Origin: Secundilactobacillus yichangensis | GTDB lineage: Bacteria > Bacillota > Bacilli > Lactobacillales > Lactobacillaceae | Direction of reading: 5' to 3' | Assembly: GCF_016861565.1 (NCBI RefSeq) | Contig: NZ_BOLK01000012.1 | Location: 1-64,000, forward strand | DNA: 64,000 nt | Shown here: positions 35,866-45,267 of the stretch, piece after piece | Position numbering within the stretch: position 1 is the stretch's first letter | Layout of the letters: each line of letters opens with the position of its first letter | Notes under the pieces: generated by a model | Databases searched by the model: none | Told to the model about the DNA's origin: nothing | The model's input: only the letters and a program-made list of their open reading frames with translations | Position numbers and translations under genes: made by a program

Positions 35866-35882
35866 ATTATACGCTTAAGCGT
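35866..35882 (-). promoter_or_regulatory. cfa promoter region with 12-bp palindrome
   Basis: On the minus strand TATAAT (35871-35866) directly follows a perfect palindrome ACGCTTAAGCGT (35871-35882). A repressor bound there would cover the space just upstream of the -10. The binding protein is unknown. Confidence 0.4.
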
Positions 35883-35947
35883 CAAGTTAAGATTATTTGA
35901 GAATTGGATAATCTTATGAATCGCTACTGCCGTAGGAATTAGCAACA

Positions 35948-35956
35948 TGTTATAAT
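35948..35956 (+). promoter_or_regulatory. Extended -10 promoter for the membrane-anchored protein
   Basis: TGT-TATAAT (TATAAT at 35951-35956), with no strong -35. The downstream start is TTG 35991. Confidence 0.5.
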
Positions 35957-35990
35957 GATAAATATGATAGCAAAAGTAGGAGGAATTAAA

Positions 35991-36893
35991 TTGAAAAAGT
36001 GGATCTGGACCATTGTGGCTGTAGTGATCGTTGTCGTCATCGGCGGCGTGACCTTTACCAGTCATCATATTACGCAGAAAGCATATACAGCGGCTATGAC
36101 GACCGGTAAGCAAGCGGTCAGCAATGAGAACTACTCAGTTGCTGAATCAGCTTTCCAAGATGCATTACGGCACCGTACCAATGATCAGCAAGCGCAGGGA
36201 TATTTGACACAGACACAGAACTTCGTGTCAGCCCAATCAGCAATGACTGATCAGGAATTCGGTACGGCAAAGTCAGATTATACGAAGGTCAAGGATGCTA
36301 AGACGGGGCTGCCAACGTTGAGTAAGCGAGCTAAAACAGCCTTAAAGTTGCTGAAGACGGTTCAGCTTAAAGCGGAAATGTTCCAAGATGTCTACGATCA
36401 AGCTTTAACGCAGAATCAAGGGCAGTCTTATGAAGCGTCCAACTCGACCTTGGACCGAATCTTTAAGGATAAAGATGCCCAACAACCTTACTACACGAAT
36501 ATTTACAATAAAGCAGTGGAACTACGCAGCACCAACAACAAAGCCATCAAAAACGGTGGCGATGGGACTGCTGATTCAAGCGCCGCTGACAGTTCAGCAA
36601 GCAGCGACAGTTCCGCTTCAAGTAACAGCGGCAGTACGTCTGGATTAACGGACACTGAAAAGCAGGCTGCGAAGAACTATCAGGGTTCTAACGAGTTTAC
36701 CGTTAAAAAATCACAAACTGAGATTAATGGTAAAACTATCACGGCAAGTCAAATTGCCAGTGCACGGAAAACCCTGTCATCCATTGGGGTGCCATCAGGC
36801 AGTTTTTCGGACCAGGATATCAGAAACGGTCTGATTGCCGCTAATAAGGCGGGCGTTTCGTTCAAATCATACGCACAAAAAAATTATAAGTAA
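35991..36893 (+). CDS. Membrane-anchored extracellular protein of unknown function
   Basis: TTG 35991 was chosen because AGGAGG (35978-35983) precedes it; the result is 300 residues. One N-terminal membrane segment (about 5-25) is followed by a helical region with TPR-like character (AMTTGKQAVSNENYSVAESAFQDALRHR, in pieces), a Ser/Ala/Asp-rich linker (about residues 200-225) and a C-terminal domain with LTDTEKQAAKNYQGSNEF and SFKSYAQKNYK. It is likely a single-pass protein facing outward. No specific family is recognised. Confidence 0.8.
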   Translation: MKKWIWTIVAVVIVVVIGGVTFTSHHITQKAYTAAMTTGKQAVSNENYSVAESAFQDALRHRTNDQQAQGYLTQTQNFVSAQSAMTDQEFGTAKSDYTKVKDAKTGLPTLSKRAKTALKLLKTVQLKAEMFQDVYDQALTQNQGQSYEASNSTLDRIFKDKDAQQPYYTNIYNKAVELRSTNNKAIKNGGDGTADSSAADSSASSDSSASSNSGSTSGLTDTEKQAAKNYQGSNEFTVKKSQTEINGKTITASQIASARKTLSSIGVPSGSFSDQDIRNGLIAANKAGVSFKSYAQKNYK

Positions 36894-36970
36894 CCAAATG
36901 GTCCTTGTTTGGCCACGATAAGGGTGGCGGCAAGGGCTATTTGACTTATCTATAAGAGGGGAGGAACGCT

Positions 36971-38050
36971 ATGAGCTTATATCAGCGGTTTGTTAACAAT
37001 GTGGTTCTAAGACGGTGGGTTGTCTTAGGTATTTTGATCAGCTTTCTTTGGCTGGTAAGATCTGAAATGAGCAAGATTTTGCTGACCTTTATCTTTACGT
37101 TTCTAATCGTCAGTCTGATCAGGACAATCCAGCAGCACGTGCGCATCCCTTATCAGATAATTGTTATCGTGGTTTACGCGTTATTAATTATTGGGATGTA
37201 TTTTGCTATCACCATTTATATTCCTAAAATTACGGCACAGGTGGTATCGAGTGTCCAGTCGATTTACAATTTCTATCAGGATTCGGCTAACGATACCAAT
37301 CAAACGGTTAAACTGGTGTCGGATTGGCTGGCAAAGTCCAACCTCCTGCCACAGGTGAGAGGGAGCTTGAAGTTAGTTGTCGATTACATTACTAGCATTG
37401 GGTCATTCGGTGTTACATTCGTGCTGTCCATCATTTTAAGTTTCTTCTATACGATTGAATTAAAGCCAATGGATTCCTTCTCAAAACTGTTTTTAAGCAG
37501 TGATTACGGCTGGTTTTTCCAAGACATCTCCTATTTTGGCCACAAGTTTGCCAATACCTTTGGAGTAGTTTTAGAAGCGCAGTTCTTAATCGCCCTATTT
37601 AACACAGCAATAACGACCATTGGCTTAGCCTTCTTACACATGCCGCAGCTGCTGGCAATTGCCATCATGATCTTCATTCTGAGCCTTGTGCCCGTTGCGG
37701 GGGTCATCATTTCAGCCGTACCCCTAAGTATTTTGGGTTATGCAGTTGGCGGTATCAGAGATGTCATCACGATTTTGATTTTACTGCTAGTTGTCCATGC
37801 TCTTGAAGCGTATGTACTCAACCCTAAGTTAATGTCCAGTAAAACTGAATTGCCGATCTTCTATACTTTCGTGGTATTATTGGCAGGTGAAGCAATGTGG
37901 GGTATCTGGGGATTGATCGTCAGCGTACCAATTTTCACCTTCTTCCTGGATATTTTGGGTGTAAAGAAGGCCCACGGGCTGTACGTTGCACCGCAGGAAT
38001 TAAAAAAGAAAATTAAGGAACAACGTAAACGCTGGAAGTCGGATGACTAA
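36971..38050 (+). CDS. AI-2E family transporter (PF01594 type)
   Basis: A 359-residue membrane protein with about eight hydrophobic segments. The family pattern is clear: paired N-terminal helices, a central amphipathic region (VQSIYNFYQDSANDTNQTVK), then HMPQLLAIAIMIFILSLVPVAGVIIS and EAYVLNPKLMSSKTELPIFYTFVVLLAGEAMWGIWGLIVSVPIF (quoted in pieces of the conserved C-terminal core). The family includes TqsA and sodium/proton antiporters; the autoinducer role of the name is not established here. The C-terminus is basic. Confidence 0.88.
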   Translation: MSLYQRFVNNVVLRRWVVLGILISFLWLVRSEMSKILLTFIFTFLIVSLIRTIQQHVRIPYQIIVIVVYALLIIGMYFAITIYIPKITAQVVSSVQSIYNFYQDSANDTNQTVKLVSDWLAKSNLLPQVRGSLKLVVDYITSIGSFGVTFVLSIILSFFYTIELKPMDSFSKLFLSSDYGWFFQDISYFGHKFANTFGVVLEAQFLIALFNTAITTIGLAFLHMPQLLAIAIMIFILSLVPVAGVIISAVPLSILGYAVGGIRDVITILILLLVVHALEAYVLNPKLMSSKTELPIFYTFVVLLAGEAMWGIWGLIVSVPIFTFFLDILGVKKAHGLYVAPQELKKKIKEQRKRWKSDD

Positions 38051-38087
38051 CAGTGCGGATGTTGATTAACAAATTGGAGGTTTTATT

Positions 38088-38699
38088 TTGAAAAAAGCAC
38101 TCTCATGGTTAATACCTGTTGCAATTGGGTTACTACTGGCTTTCGGGATTCGTTTCTTCTGGCTGGTGCCAGTTAACGTTTCTGGTGCGTCAATGGAGCC
38201 AAACCTGAAAAATGGTCAGCATATTGTGGCTGTTAAGACGGCACCCGTAAAGCGTTATTCAGTCATTGTTTTTGATGCTTCTGGCGTAGACGCCAACGCT
38301 GCACCGAAGGAAAATTACGTTAAGCGGGTTATCGGTTTACCAGGGGACTCCATTCGTTACAGCAAGACCGGTAAGCTTTACGTTAACGGCAAGTACCAAG
38401 CACAAAACTACATTTCTAAATATCAGCAGCAGGCCGGGACGGTTTCCAGTTTTCAAAACGGGTTTAACTTAGTTTCTGCAGCCCGTCAAAATGACTGGAG
38501 CAACAAGTGGAGCTTAGCGATTGGTAATAACCGGATCAATAAGGTGCCCAAGAACTGCTACTTCGTGCTAGGAGATCATCGGAGCGTGTCCGAAGATAGC
38601 CGGATGTACGGTTTTGTGCCAAAAAGTAAATTAGTCGGTGTTGTGAAGGTCGGTTTCTGGAAGAGCAATCACAAGATCATTAACAATTATCAAAATTAA
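38088..38699 (+). CDS. lepB: Signal peptidase I
   Basis: Read from TTG 38088 with TTGGAGG at 38073-38079, 203 residues. One N-terminal membrane anchor, then the S26 catalytic dyad: Ser35 in SGASMEP and Lys79 in NYVKRVIGLPGD, and box E GDHRSVSEDSRMYG. It cleaves signal peptides of exported proteins, several of which are encoded in this window. It ends at a strong terminator. Confidence 0.95.
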   Translation: MKKALSWLIPVAIGLLLAFGIRFFWLVPVNVSGASMEPNLKNGQHIVAVKTAPVKRYSVIVFDASGVDANAAPKENYVKRVIGLPGDSIRYSKTGKLYVNGKYQAQNYISKYQQQAGTVSSFQNGFNLVSAARQNDWSNKWSLAIGNNRINKVPKNCYFVLGDHRSVSEDSRMYGFVPKSKLVGVVKVGFWKSNHKIINNYQN

Positions 38700-38735
38700 T
38701 GACACCGTAAATTTTACAAATAAGTAATCTTTTCG

Positions 38736-38772
38736 GGCGGGTTCAATCTTTTTAGTGATTGAACCCGCTTTC
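38736..38772 (+). terminator. Terminator after lepB
   Basis: GCGGGTTCAATC pairs perfectly with GATTGAACCCGC around an 8-base loop, followed by TTTCGT. Confidence 0.85.
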
Positions 38773-38861
38773 GTGATGTGAAACGTGAATTGGTACTGAA
38801 ATTACCGTTGATTTGGTGTAGAATAGTTTGGTAATTAAAAGAAGAAAGAGGTATTTAACTA

Positions 38862-39551
38862 ATGGCTAAATTAGTATTGATCCGTCATGGTCAAAGTGAA
38901 TGGAACTTATCTAACCAATTTACTGGTTGGGTTGACGTTGACCTTAGCGATGAAGGTGTTAAGCAAGCTATCAACGCTGGTAAGTTACTCAAGGAAGCAG
39001 GTATTCAGTTCGACTATGCCTACACTTCTGTATTAACTCGTGCTATCAAGACGTTGCATTACGCTTTGGAATACTCAGACCAACTCTGGATTCCAGAAAA
39101 GAAGACATGGCGTTTGAATGAACGTCACTACGGTGCATTGCAAGGCCAAAACAAGGCTGAAGCAGCCAAGAAGTTCGGTGACGAACAAGTCCACATCTGG
39201 CGTCGTTCATACGACGTTTTGCCTCCATTGCTGAAGGCTGACGATGAAGGATCAGCTGTTAACGATCGTCGTTATGCTAACTTGGACCCTAACATCGTAC
39301 CTGGTGGTGAAAACTTAAAGGTGACTTTGGAACGGGTTATGCCTTTCTGGGAAGATGAAGTTGCACCTAAGCTGTTAGACGGTAAGAACATCATCATCGC
39401 AGCCCACGGTAACTCATTACGTGCTTTAAGCAAGTACATTGAAGGTATCTCAGATGAAGATATCATCAACTTGGAAATGAAGACGGGCCAACCAGTTATC
39501 TACGACTTCGACGAAAAGTTGAATGTTTTGGGTAAGAGTAAGTTAGGCTAG
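38862..39551 (+). CDS. gpmA: 2,3-bisphosphoglycerate-dependent phosphoglycerate mutase
   Basis: A 229-residue glycolytic enzyme. The phospho-histidine motif [10 protein letters not shown] (His9), [22 protein letters not shown] and [10 protein letters not shown] are all present. Codon choice is strongly biased (GGT, AAG, AAC, GAA), as expected for a highly expressed gene. The dispersed hairpin element copy D1 begins 7 bases after its stop. Confidence 0.97.
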   Translation: MAKLVLIRHGQSEWNLSNQFTGWVDVDLSDEGVKQAINAGKLLKEAGIQFDYAYTSVLTRAIKTLHYALEYSDQLWIPEKKTWRLNERHYGALQGQNKAEAAKKFGDEQVHIWRRSYDVLPPLLKADDEGSAVNDRRYANLDPNIVPGGENLKVTLERVMPFWEDEVAPKLLDGKNIIIAAHGNSLRALSKYIEGISDEDIINLEMKTGQPVIYDFDEKLNVLGKSKLG

Positions 39552-39558
39552 AGTAAGA

Positions 39559-39682
39559 GTGCGGAAGCAGGCGGTTAGATAGTGGAGCCTAAGCGACTTC
39601 CGACAAAAATCCCGGGTTTGGATTTATGTTGGAAGTCGCTTAGGTGCAACTATCTGCCTGCTGGAACACGTTTCAGCTATAT
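39559..39682 (+). repeat. Dispersed hairpin element, copy D1
   Basis: Starts 7 bases after the gpmA stop, same strand. Arms GCAGGC/GCCTGC, AGATAGT/ACTATCT and CCTAAGCGACTTCCGACA pairing with TGTTGGAAGTCGCTTAGG (18 bp with one G-U). It has the longest uninterrupted stem of all copies. Confidence 0.92.
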
Positions 39683-39690
39683 GGCAGGAA

Positions 39691-39770
39691 ACAAAAATCC
39701 CGGTTTGAAATTTATGTTGAAAGTTGCTTAGGTGCAACTATCTGCCTGCTGGAACACGTTTCAGCTATAT
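39691..39770 (+). repeat. Truncated hairpin element, copy D2
   Basis: Only the loop and right arm are present (ACAAAAATCCCGG ... CTTAGGTGCAACTATCTGCC ... CAGCTATAT). Its right arm is nearly identical to that of D1, so it could compete for D1's left arm. It is followed by a terminator. Confidence 0.85.
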
Positions 39771-39788
39771 AACCTAAAAAAACAAAGA

Positions 39789-39836
39789 AAATGGTCACTA
39801 ACGGGCGTTTCGTCTGTCCCGTGGGTGATCATTTTT
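39789..39836 (+). terminator. Terminator after gpmA and the D elements
   Basis: AAAATGGTCAC...ACGGG pairs with CCCGT...GGTGATCATTTT, followed by TCT; an imperfect but long stem. Confidence 0.75.
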
Positions 39837-39909
39837 CTGCGCTAATTTGCAGTAACATTGGATTCTGAAGGTATAAAAGAAAAATTAATTGAACAGGAGT
39901 AACGGAATT

Positions 39910-40146
39910 TTGAATAACGAAACCGAAGTTAGTCAACGAGAAATGTTAAAGATCATTGGTCTCTTTAGAAAGAATGGTTTTAAGGGTGAGTATGAATCCT
40001 TTGAACGGTCTAAAGAAGTTGAGGGTGAGTATCTAATCGTCGTTACCGACGAAAATACCCACATCAAAGGATTGTTTAAAGCCAATCCAAGCAAGGACAT
40101 GGTTTCGTTTCAGCACGTTTTAAATGATCACAACACAGTCGCATAG
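39910..40146 (+). CDS. Small hypothetical protein
   Basis: Probable start TTG 39910, ten bases after AGGAG (39895-39899); the in-frame TTG at 39889 lies before that site. The 78 residues (MNNETEVSQREMLKIIGLFRKNG ... YLIVVTDENTHIKGLF) suggest an alpha/beta cytosolic protein without membrane segment. It is monocistronic between two terminators. I recognise no family. Confidence 0.7.
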   Translation: MNNETEVSQREMLKIIGLFRKNGFKGEYESFERSKEVEGEYLIVVTDENTHIKGLFKANPSKDMVSFQHVLNDHNTVA

Positions 40147-40167
40147 TCGTTGATGACCGTGTTATAG

Positions 40168-40212
40168 ATGTCTCTGAAGTTCGCTAGTTAACGAACTCAG
40201 GGGCATTTTTTC
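40168..40212 (+). terminator. Terminator after the small hypothetical gene
   Basis: TGTCTCTGAAGTTCG pairs with CGAACTCAGGGGCA, followed by T6. The next 300 bases to the adhesin promoter hold nothing I can support. Confidence 0.88.
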
Positions 40213-40511
40213 TACCGTTTAATTACTAACGATATTGCAAACAATTATCAACTTTAATGGTTTGGCCAGTAATGCAGTTTGAACCTGATCTGCCAAGAAG
40301 GGGACGGCTTCATAAAGTGATCGGTTTCATCTTTAAGCTAGGTCAAGTTCACATAATGTTGGAGGACTAAATACAGTAACATCTAATCAGCTTGAAAGCC
40401 TATATCATGGGCATAGGAGCAGATTGATTTTGAATTGTCAATGAGTTTTATTTTTTTGATTTTTGATAAAATTTAGACACATGTTCAACCTATAGAATGC
40501 TTGAATATGTC

Positions 40512-40540
40512 TTGTAAGTTATTTTGTATCGCAGTATAAT
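40512..40540 (+). promoter_or_regulatory. Promoter of the lectin-type adhesin
   Basis: TTGTAA (40512-40517), a 17-base spacer and consensus TATAAT (40535-40540). The ribosome site GGGGGAGGCGG lies just before ATG 40610. Confidence 0.75.
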
Positions 40541-40609
40541 CCTTATACAGAACAGAGAAGTAAGCGTTTTTGACGAGCAAGCACACCGATTTCGGGGGAG
40601 GCGGAAAAA

Positions 40610-43600
40610 ATGAAAAAGCAACGGAGAATTGTCGACGAATTAACCACTACTAAAGAGCATTATAAGATGTATAAAATTGGCAAATCATGGGCATATACCA
40701 TGATTTTGGTGGCATCAGTCAGTCTTGGGGCAACACTGACTGAGAAAACAGTAGCGAAAGCAGCCGAAACGACGCCAGTTACTCAGACTACAGATCAGGC
40801 AAATCAGAATTCAAATACGGTCATGTTAACCAGTAAAGAAGCAACATCAATTAACCAGCAACAAGGGGATAACGATTCTACAGCAGGTGATACTCAGGTA
40901 GTGAGTACTCCTGCAACTGAAAAACCGCTAACGCAAGCACCTGAACAACCTATAGTTACCACAGATACTGAACAACCAGTAGTCACGAAAGCAGTGACTA
41001 ATTCAGAGCCAGGGAATAGTTCTACTAAATTAGAAGGCCGAGAAGCCCCTGTCGATGAATCAGGTTATTTGATCACTGCTAAGGATGACAATGGAAATTA
41101 CTCTCTAGACCCAGCCGCTACCAGTCATCCAAAGGTAGCCGTTGATACGACAAATATTGACGACTATATGGAGGCTCATAAGATTGATGGGACGCCAATT
41201 GAATTTACCGGGGATTCAGTTGCTATGACGGATGGTTATGAAGAAATGGATATCAACAATGTCAAAAAGTTTCCTAAGTCAACTGCCTTGATCACTACGA
41301 TGCAGCAAATCGATTTTTCAAAGGATTTCAGTATGGACGCCAGTGTGTTCATCAACTGGGATAACAAAATGATCAGTTCGCCGTGGGGCTATGGCGGTGA
41401 CGGCATGGGGCTGCTGTTTGAAAATATTCCTCCGGCTGAAGCAATTGAAACAGCTCAAGAAGGCGGTGGCATCGGCGTTAGTGATAAGGATGTCGATAAA
41501 ATTGCCTATATCATTTCCGCTAACGCAATGAACGAATCCCCAAAGGGTGATTATGACAAAAACTCCTGGATCATCTATCAGGCACAGGATGGTAACCCGC
41601 AGCAGGCAATCAACACTGCCGATAACCAGCCAATCGTTACGGGAGTTACAACAGCGCTCAGTGATGCCAAACCATCGAAGAGCATTAGTTACTCATTCAT
41701 AGTGAACTATACGGCAAATGATAAGAAATTAACGACAGTAGTTAAAGATGAAACTGGCGCAGATGTGACCACTTGGAACTACGTTGTGCCAGATGAATAC
41801 GTGGGTAAATTTTTCACCATGGTAGTGACGGGCGCTTCAGCTGCATCGCGGGCTGCCTACACCGCCAAAATCAATTCGTACACATATCAAGCAACGACTG
41901 CCAAATTAAATGTGACCTCTAGCGGACTCCAAGATGGGTCAACTGGTCCCGCACAAACTGGTATCGTTGGTATGGCAGGCAGCACAGTAGCGTTTTACCG
42001 TGATGGAACCACTGCACCAACGGTAACGGATGATGGTAAAGCGGTTGCGGTGGCGATTCCCGTAAAAGACGTTGGCACAGACTATTTGGCGGCCAATCAA
42101 TTTACGGTTTTATCTGATCTTGAGAACAGCGTTGATCTTGTCTTCACCCATGACGCCACGGCCAAAGTGATCTATGTGACTGATGATGGCCAAACGATTT
42201 CTGACACGCAAGAAGTCAGCGGTCCAGTTGGTTCTTCACAAGCATATACGGTGACCAATCCGGATCCAGAAAATTATTATTTTGCGGAAAATGATCAGCC
42301 TGCTACCGGGACACTCACGGTGACGGATGATACTAATGATGATGTTACCATTCAGCTTAAACATGTAATTACGGCGAGCGTTCAGCCCATCAATACCTTG
42401 GGCGAAGCTATTGCGGGCGGTCTGGTAACAGCGTTTAAGGGAAAACCGGGGGATATCATTGATCTGACTAAACTGTCTGCGATTACGGGTTATACGGTCG
42501 TACCAGATCAAACACTGTTTATCCCTGATGAGGATGGTAATTTGAACGTCGTGTATCAGGCTAATCCCCAGAAAGCAACGGTTCAATTTGTGACGGTTGA
42601 CGGCAGCGGTACCAAGGAAATCGCTAAGAGTCTGTCGCTCAATGGGGTGACAGATGAAGCCGTTAACCATGCGGAAGTTGCAGCTGCAATTCAAGCAATT
42701 TTAGATAAAGGCTACAGCCTCGGCAACGCTGACGGTACGCTGAATGCGGTTTTTGACAATAACGACGGGCAGGATCAAGTCTTCAAAATAGTCTTCAAAC
42801 CGGTTAATCAGGTAGCATTGAATGTCACTTTGGTTCCAGTAGGAGAAGATAATGTACCGCTAACCAATGCAACATCTACCACAATTAGCGGATTACCAGG
42901 AACTACGATTGACCCAGAAAATTATCCAGAGATCGATGGCTACACAGTTGTGCCGAATCAAGAGAAGTTCTTTCCTGATCAGCCGGATCAGCAGCTTAAA
43001 ATCGTTTATACGGCTGAAACGCAAACCGCAACGGTCGTTTTCTTGGATGATAACAGTCAGCAATTGGTACCTGACCAACAGATTACCGGGAAAACGGGTA
43101 CGGCAGTTGGTCGTCAGCAGATATCACCAAGCATTCAATTTTTAATCAACCAGGGCTATAAGTTAGTGACTGACGGAGCGCTTAACGCCGTGTTCGATAC
43201 GGATTCGAAGACGCCACAGACCATTAAAGTTCTTTTTGCGAAGAACGCTGTTTCACAACTGGCTACGTCGTTGATCCCGGTTACTGAGGATGGGCACATG
43301 CTGTTTACGACGCCAACAACGGTAACGGGGGCTCCGGGGGATGTTGTTAGCGAGTCAGACTATCCAGAGGTAAACGGATATACTGCTGTCCCAGATCAAA
43401 AGATCGTTATTCCCGATCTGCCGACGGGGACGTTAGTTAAATATGTACCAAATGAACAGTCGGCAACAATTAAATTTATTGCCGATGGGCAAGAGATTGC
43501 AGGGCCAGTTGAAATCAGCGGGCTCACCAATACAGCAGTAGATCACGGACAGGTGGCACCAATTATTCAGAGCTTGATCAATCAAGGTTACAAGCTAGTT

Positions 43601-44536
43601 ACCGACGGCACTTTGAACGGTAAATTTGATAGCGATGATGTTTCATTGCAGACATTTAAAGTCGTTTTAGCGAAGAATACGCCGTCGCAACTGACAACTT
43701 CACTGATTCCAATTACCGAAGATGGTAAAATGCTGTTAACTACGCCAACTACCGCAACTGGCGAACCTGGTGAGGCGATTGACGAAAACGGATATCCGTT
43801 AGTCGACGGTTACACGGCGGTGCCAGATCAAAAGTTAACCATTCCAAACGTACCAGCTGGAACCTTGGTTAAATACACTGCTGACACACAAACTGCGGTG
43901 GTAGCGTTTGTAGATGAAAATGGCCAGCCAATTATTCCGAGCCAAGCGCTTACGGGCTTGACCAGAACACCGCTGGATCATAATCAAGTAGAAGCATACA
44001 TCCAAGACGCGTTGAATAAGGGCTACAGACTGGTTTCGGATGGGACAGTTAATGCTAAATTCGACAGCAATTCACAGTCGGTTCAGGGCTTCAAGGTTGT
44101 CCTAGCACAGATTCCACCGGCAACGTCAACGGTAACGGAAACGGGAGAGCCAACAAAAACACCAGAAGCACCGATCACTCCAGTTGCTGAAGCAGGCCAA
44201 CCGGTAGAAGAAGCGCCGACTTCGACAACCCCTGAAAAGGTGATGGAAACTGCGGCCAGTGGTGATGAGAAAGTTAACAATAAATCAGCAGATAACAACG
44301 ATAACCAGCCAAATACAGCCTCGACAACAATGAACGTTCAAAGAGACAGTACTAACAGCGAATCGTTTGAGACTGGGCAAGCTGATAAGACGCCACAATT
44401 AGCTGATCAGCAGGCAATAAATCAGCTACCGCAAACTAGTGAGCAGGAAGCTCAGATAAACTCGGTTATCGGTATACTGTTACTAAGTCTTGCGACTCTG
44501 TTGGGCTTGGTGACTAAGCGAAAACGGGAGCACTGA
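40610..44536 (+). CDS. Cell-wall-anchored adhesin with L-type lectin domain and mucin-binding repeats
   Basis: A 1,308-residue protein. The N-terminus carries a KxYKxGKxW export signal (KMYKIGKSW) and a hydrophobic core. A Thr/Gln-rich stretch follows, then an L-type (legume-like) lectin domain (about residues 170-430, with ASVFINWDNK and GGDGMGLLFE). One MucBP-like unit (about 500-585) precedes four tandem Mub-B2-like repeats (from about 42376, 42810, 43255 and 43685; motifs YTVVPDQ, QGYKLVTDGTLN, KVVLAKN). A Pro/Thr/Asn-rich wall region leads to the sorting signal LPQTSE (about 1273-1278), a helix and KRKREH. It should bind glycans or mucin at the cell surface. LPQTxE with a non-Gly fifth residue is known from L. 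plantarum-type sortase substrates. Confidence 0.9.
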   Translation: MKKQRRIVDELTTTKEHYKMYKIGKSWAYTMILVASVSLGATLTEKTVAKAAETTPVTQTTDQANQNSNTVMLTSKEATSINQQQGDNDSTAGDTQVVSTPATEKPLTQAPEQPIVTTDTEQPVVTKAVTNSEPGNSSTKLEGREAPVDESGYLITAKDDNGNYSLDPAATSHPKVAVDTTNIDDYMEAHKIDGTPIEFTGDSVAMTDGYEEMDINNVKKFPKSTALITTMQQIDFSKDFSMDASVFINWDNKMISSPWGYGGDGMGLLFENIPPAEAIETAQEGGGIGVSDKDVDKIAYIISANAMNESPKGDYDKNSWIIYQAQDGNPQQAINTADNQPIVTGVTTALSDAKPSKSISYSFIVNYTANDKKLTTVVKDETGADVTTWNYVVPDEYVGKFFTMVVTGASAASRAAYTAKINSYTYQATTAKLNVTSSGLQDGSTGPAQTGIVGMAGSTVAFYRDGTTAPTVTDDGKAVAVAIPVKDVGTDYLAANQFTVLSDLENSVDLVFTHDATAKVIYVTDDGQTISDTQEVSGPVGSSQAYTVTNPDPENYYFAENDQPATGTLTVTDDTNDDVTIQLKHVITASVQPINTLGEAIAGGLVTAFKGKPGDIIDLTKLSAITGYTVVPDQTLFIPDEDGNLNVVYQANPQKATVQFVTVDGSGTKEIAKSLSLNGVTDEAVNHAEVAAAIQAILDKGYSLGNADGTLNAVFDNNDGQDQVFKIVFKPVNQVALNVTLVPVGEDNVPLTNATSTTISGLPGTTIDPENYPEIDGYTVVPNQEKFFPDQPDQQLKIVYTAETQTATVVFLDDNSQQLVPDQQITGKTGTAVGRQQISPSIQFLINQGYKLVTDGALNAVFDTDSKTPQTIKVLFAKNAVSQLATSLIPVTEDGHMLFTTPTTVTGAPGDVVSESDYPEVNGYTAVPDQKIVIPDLPTGTLVKYVPNEQSATIKFIADGQEIAGPVEISGLTNTAVDHGQVAPIIQSLINQGYKLVTDGTLNGKFDSDDVSLQTFKVVLAKNTPSQLTTSLIPITEDGKMLLTTPTTATGEPGEAIDENGYPLVDGYTAVPDQKLTIPNVPAGTLVKYTADTQTAVVAFVDENGQPIIPSQALTGLTRTPLDHNQVEAYIQDALNKGYRLVSDGTVNAKFDSNSQSVQGFKVVLAQIPPATSTVTETGEPTKTPEAPITPVAEAGQPVEEAPTSTTPEKVMETAASGDEKVNNKSADNNDNQPNTASTTMNVQRDSTNSESFETGQADKTPQLADQQAINQLPQTSEQEAQINSVIGILLLSLATLLGLVTKRKREH

Positions 44537-44570
44537 AACCATTATTCGTCATTCTGAAAACGAATTAAAC

Positions 44571-44617
44571 ACAAGAAGGTGCCCAGATTGTTGAAGACAA
44601 TCTGGGCACCTTCTTGT
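44571..44617 (+). terminator. Terminator after the lectin-type adhesin
   Basis: A 19-bp near-perfect stem (CAAGAAGGTGCCCAGATTG with CAATCTGGGCACCTTCTTG) with a short T/A-rich tail. Confidence 0.85.
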
Positions 44618-44644
44618 TAATCTGTGCGTCTAATTTTTAAAGCT

Positions 44645-44692
44645 ACACAAACAAACAGGACAACGCTACCCACCAAAGAGCGTTATCCTGTG
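44645..44692 (-). terminator. Terminator of the amaP-asp23 operon
   Basis: On the minus strand ACAGGATAACGCT pairs with AGCGTTGTCCTGT, followed by TTGTTTGTGT. Confidence 0.7.
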
Positions 44693-44701
44693 TAAATGAG
44701 A

Positions 44702-45244
44702 TTATTTAACACGTGCAGGCTCATCATCCGGAGTGACCTTATCAACTCCGGTTGAAACTGCCGACTTTGTTTTTTTGGCACCTTTGTTCACAGCGTTCTT
44801 TGTCTTGTCGCCAAGTTCACCGACTTTATCCGGTACAGAAACAGAGTCGTGTTCATGTTCAGCACGAGTTTTCACGTCAACGACCGTAACGTTTACTTCA
44901 ATCACGTCAAGGCCAGTCATTTCGTCGACATTTTCAACAATTTTCTGTTTAATTTGATCGTACAGGGCTGGGATATCGATACCGTATTCTGCCACAATGT
45001 TCAAATCAACAGCAACCTGTTTCTTGCCGACTTCTACATCAACGCCGGAAGTTACATCATTGGTATTAACTAATTTATCAGCAACGTTAGCGAAGAAACC
45101 ACCATCGACCGTGAGTAAACCTTTGATATCGTTCAGGCAAAGGCCAACAATCTTTTGCAATACCTTGTCTTCGTAAGTGAGTTCACCTTTAATGTTAGTC
45201 TTGGTGTTCTTTGATTCGGATTTGTTGAGTGTTGAGGTTGGCAT
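44702..45244 (-). CDS. asp23: Asp23/Gls24 family envelope stress protein
   Basis: A 180-residue protein of the Asp23 family: LTYEDKVLQKIVGLCLNDIKGLLTVDGGF, DVTSGVDVEVGKKQVAVDLNIVAEYG and VDEMTGLDVIEVNVTVVDV. The lysine/serine-rich tail (about 130-180) is a lactobacillar extension. In staphylococci Asp23 coats the membrane through AmaP, and loss triggers the cell-wall stress response. AmaP and DUF2273 genes lie directly upstream, so the canonical operon is intact. Confidence 0.93.
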   Translation of the reverse strand: MPTSTLNKSESKNTKTNIKGELTYEDKVLQKIVGLCLNDIKGLLTVDGGFFANVADKLVNTNDVTSGVDVEVGKKQVAVDLNIVAEYGIDIPALYDQIKQKIVENVDEMTGLDVIEVNVTVVDVKTRAEHEHDSVSVPDKVGELGDKTKNAVNKGAKKTKSAVSTGVDKVTPDDEPARVK

Positions 45245-45267
45245 TAAACGTCCTCCTTTAACGGGGA

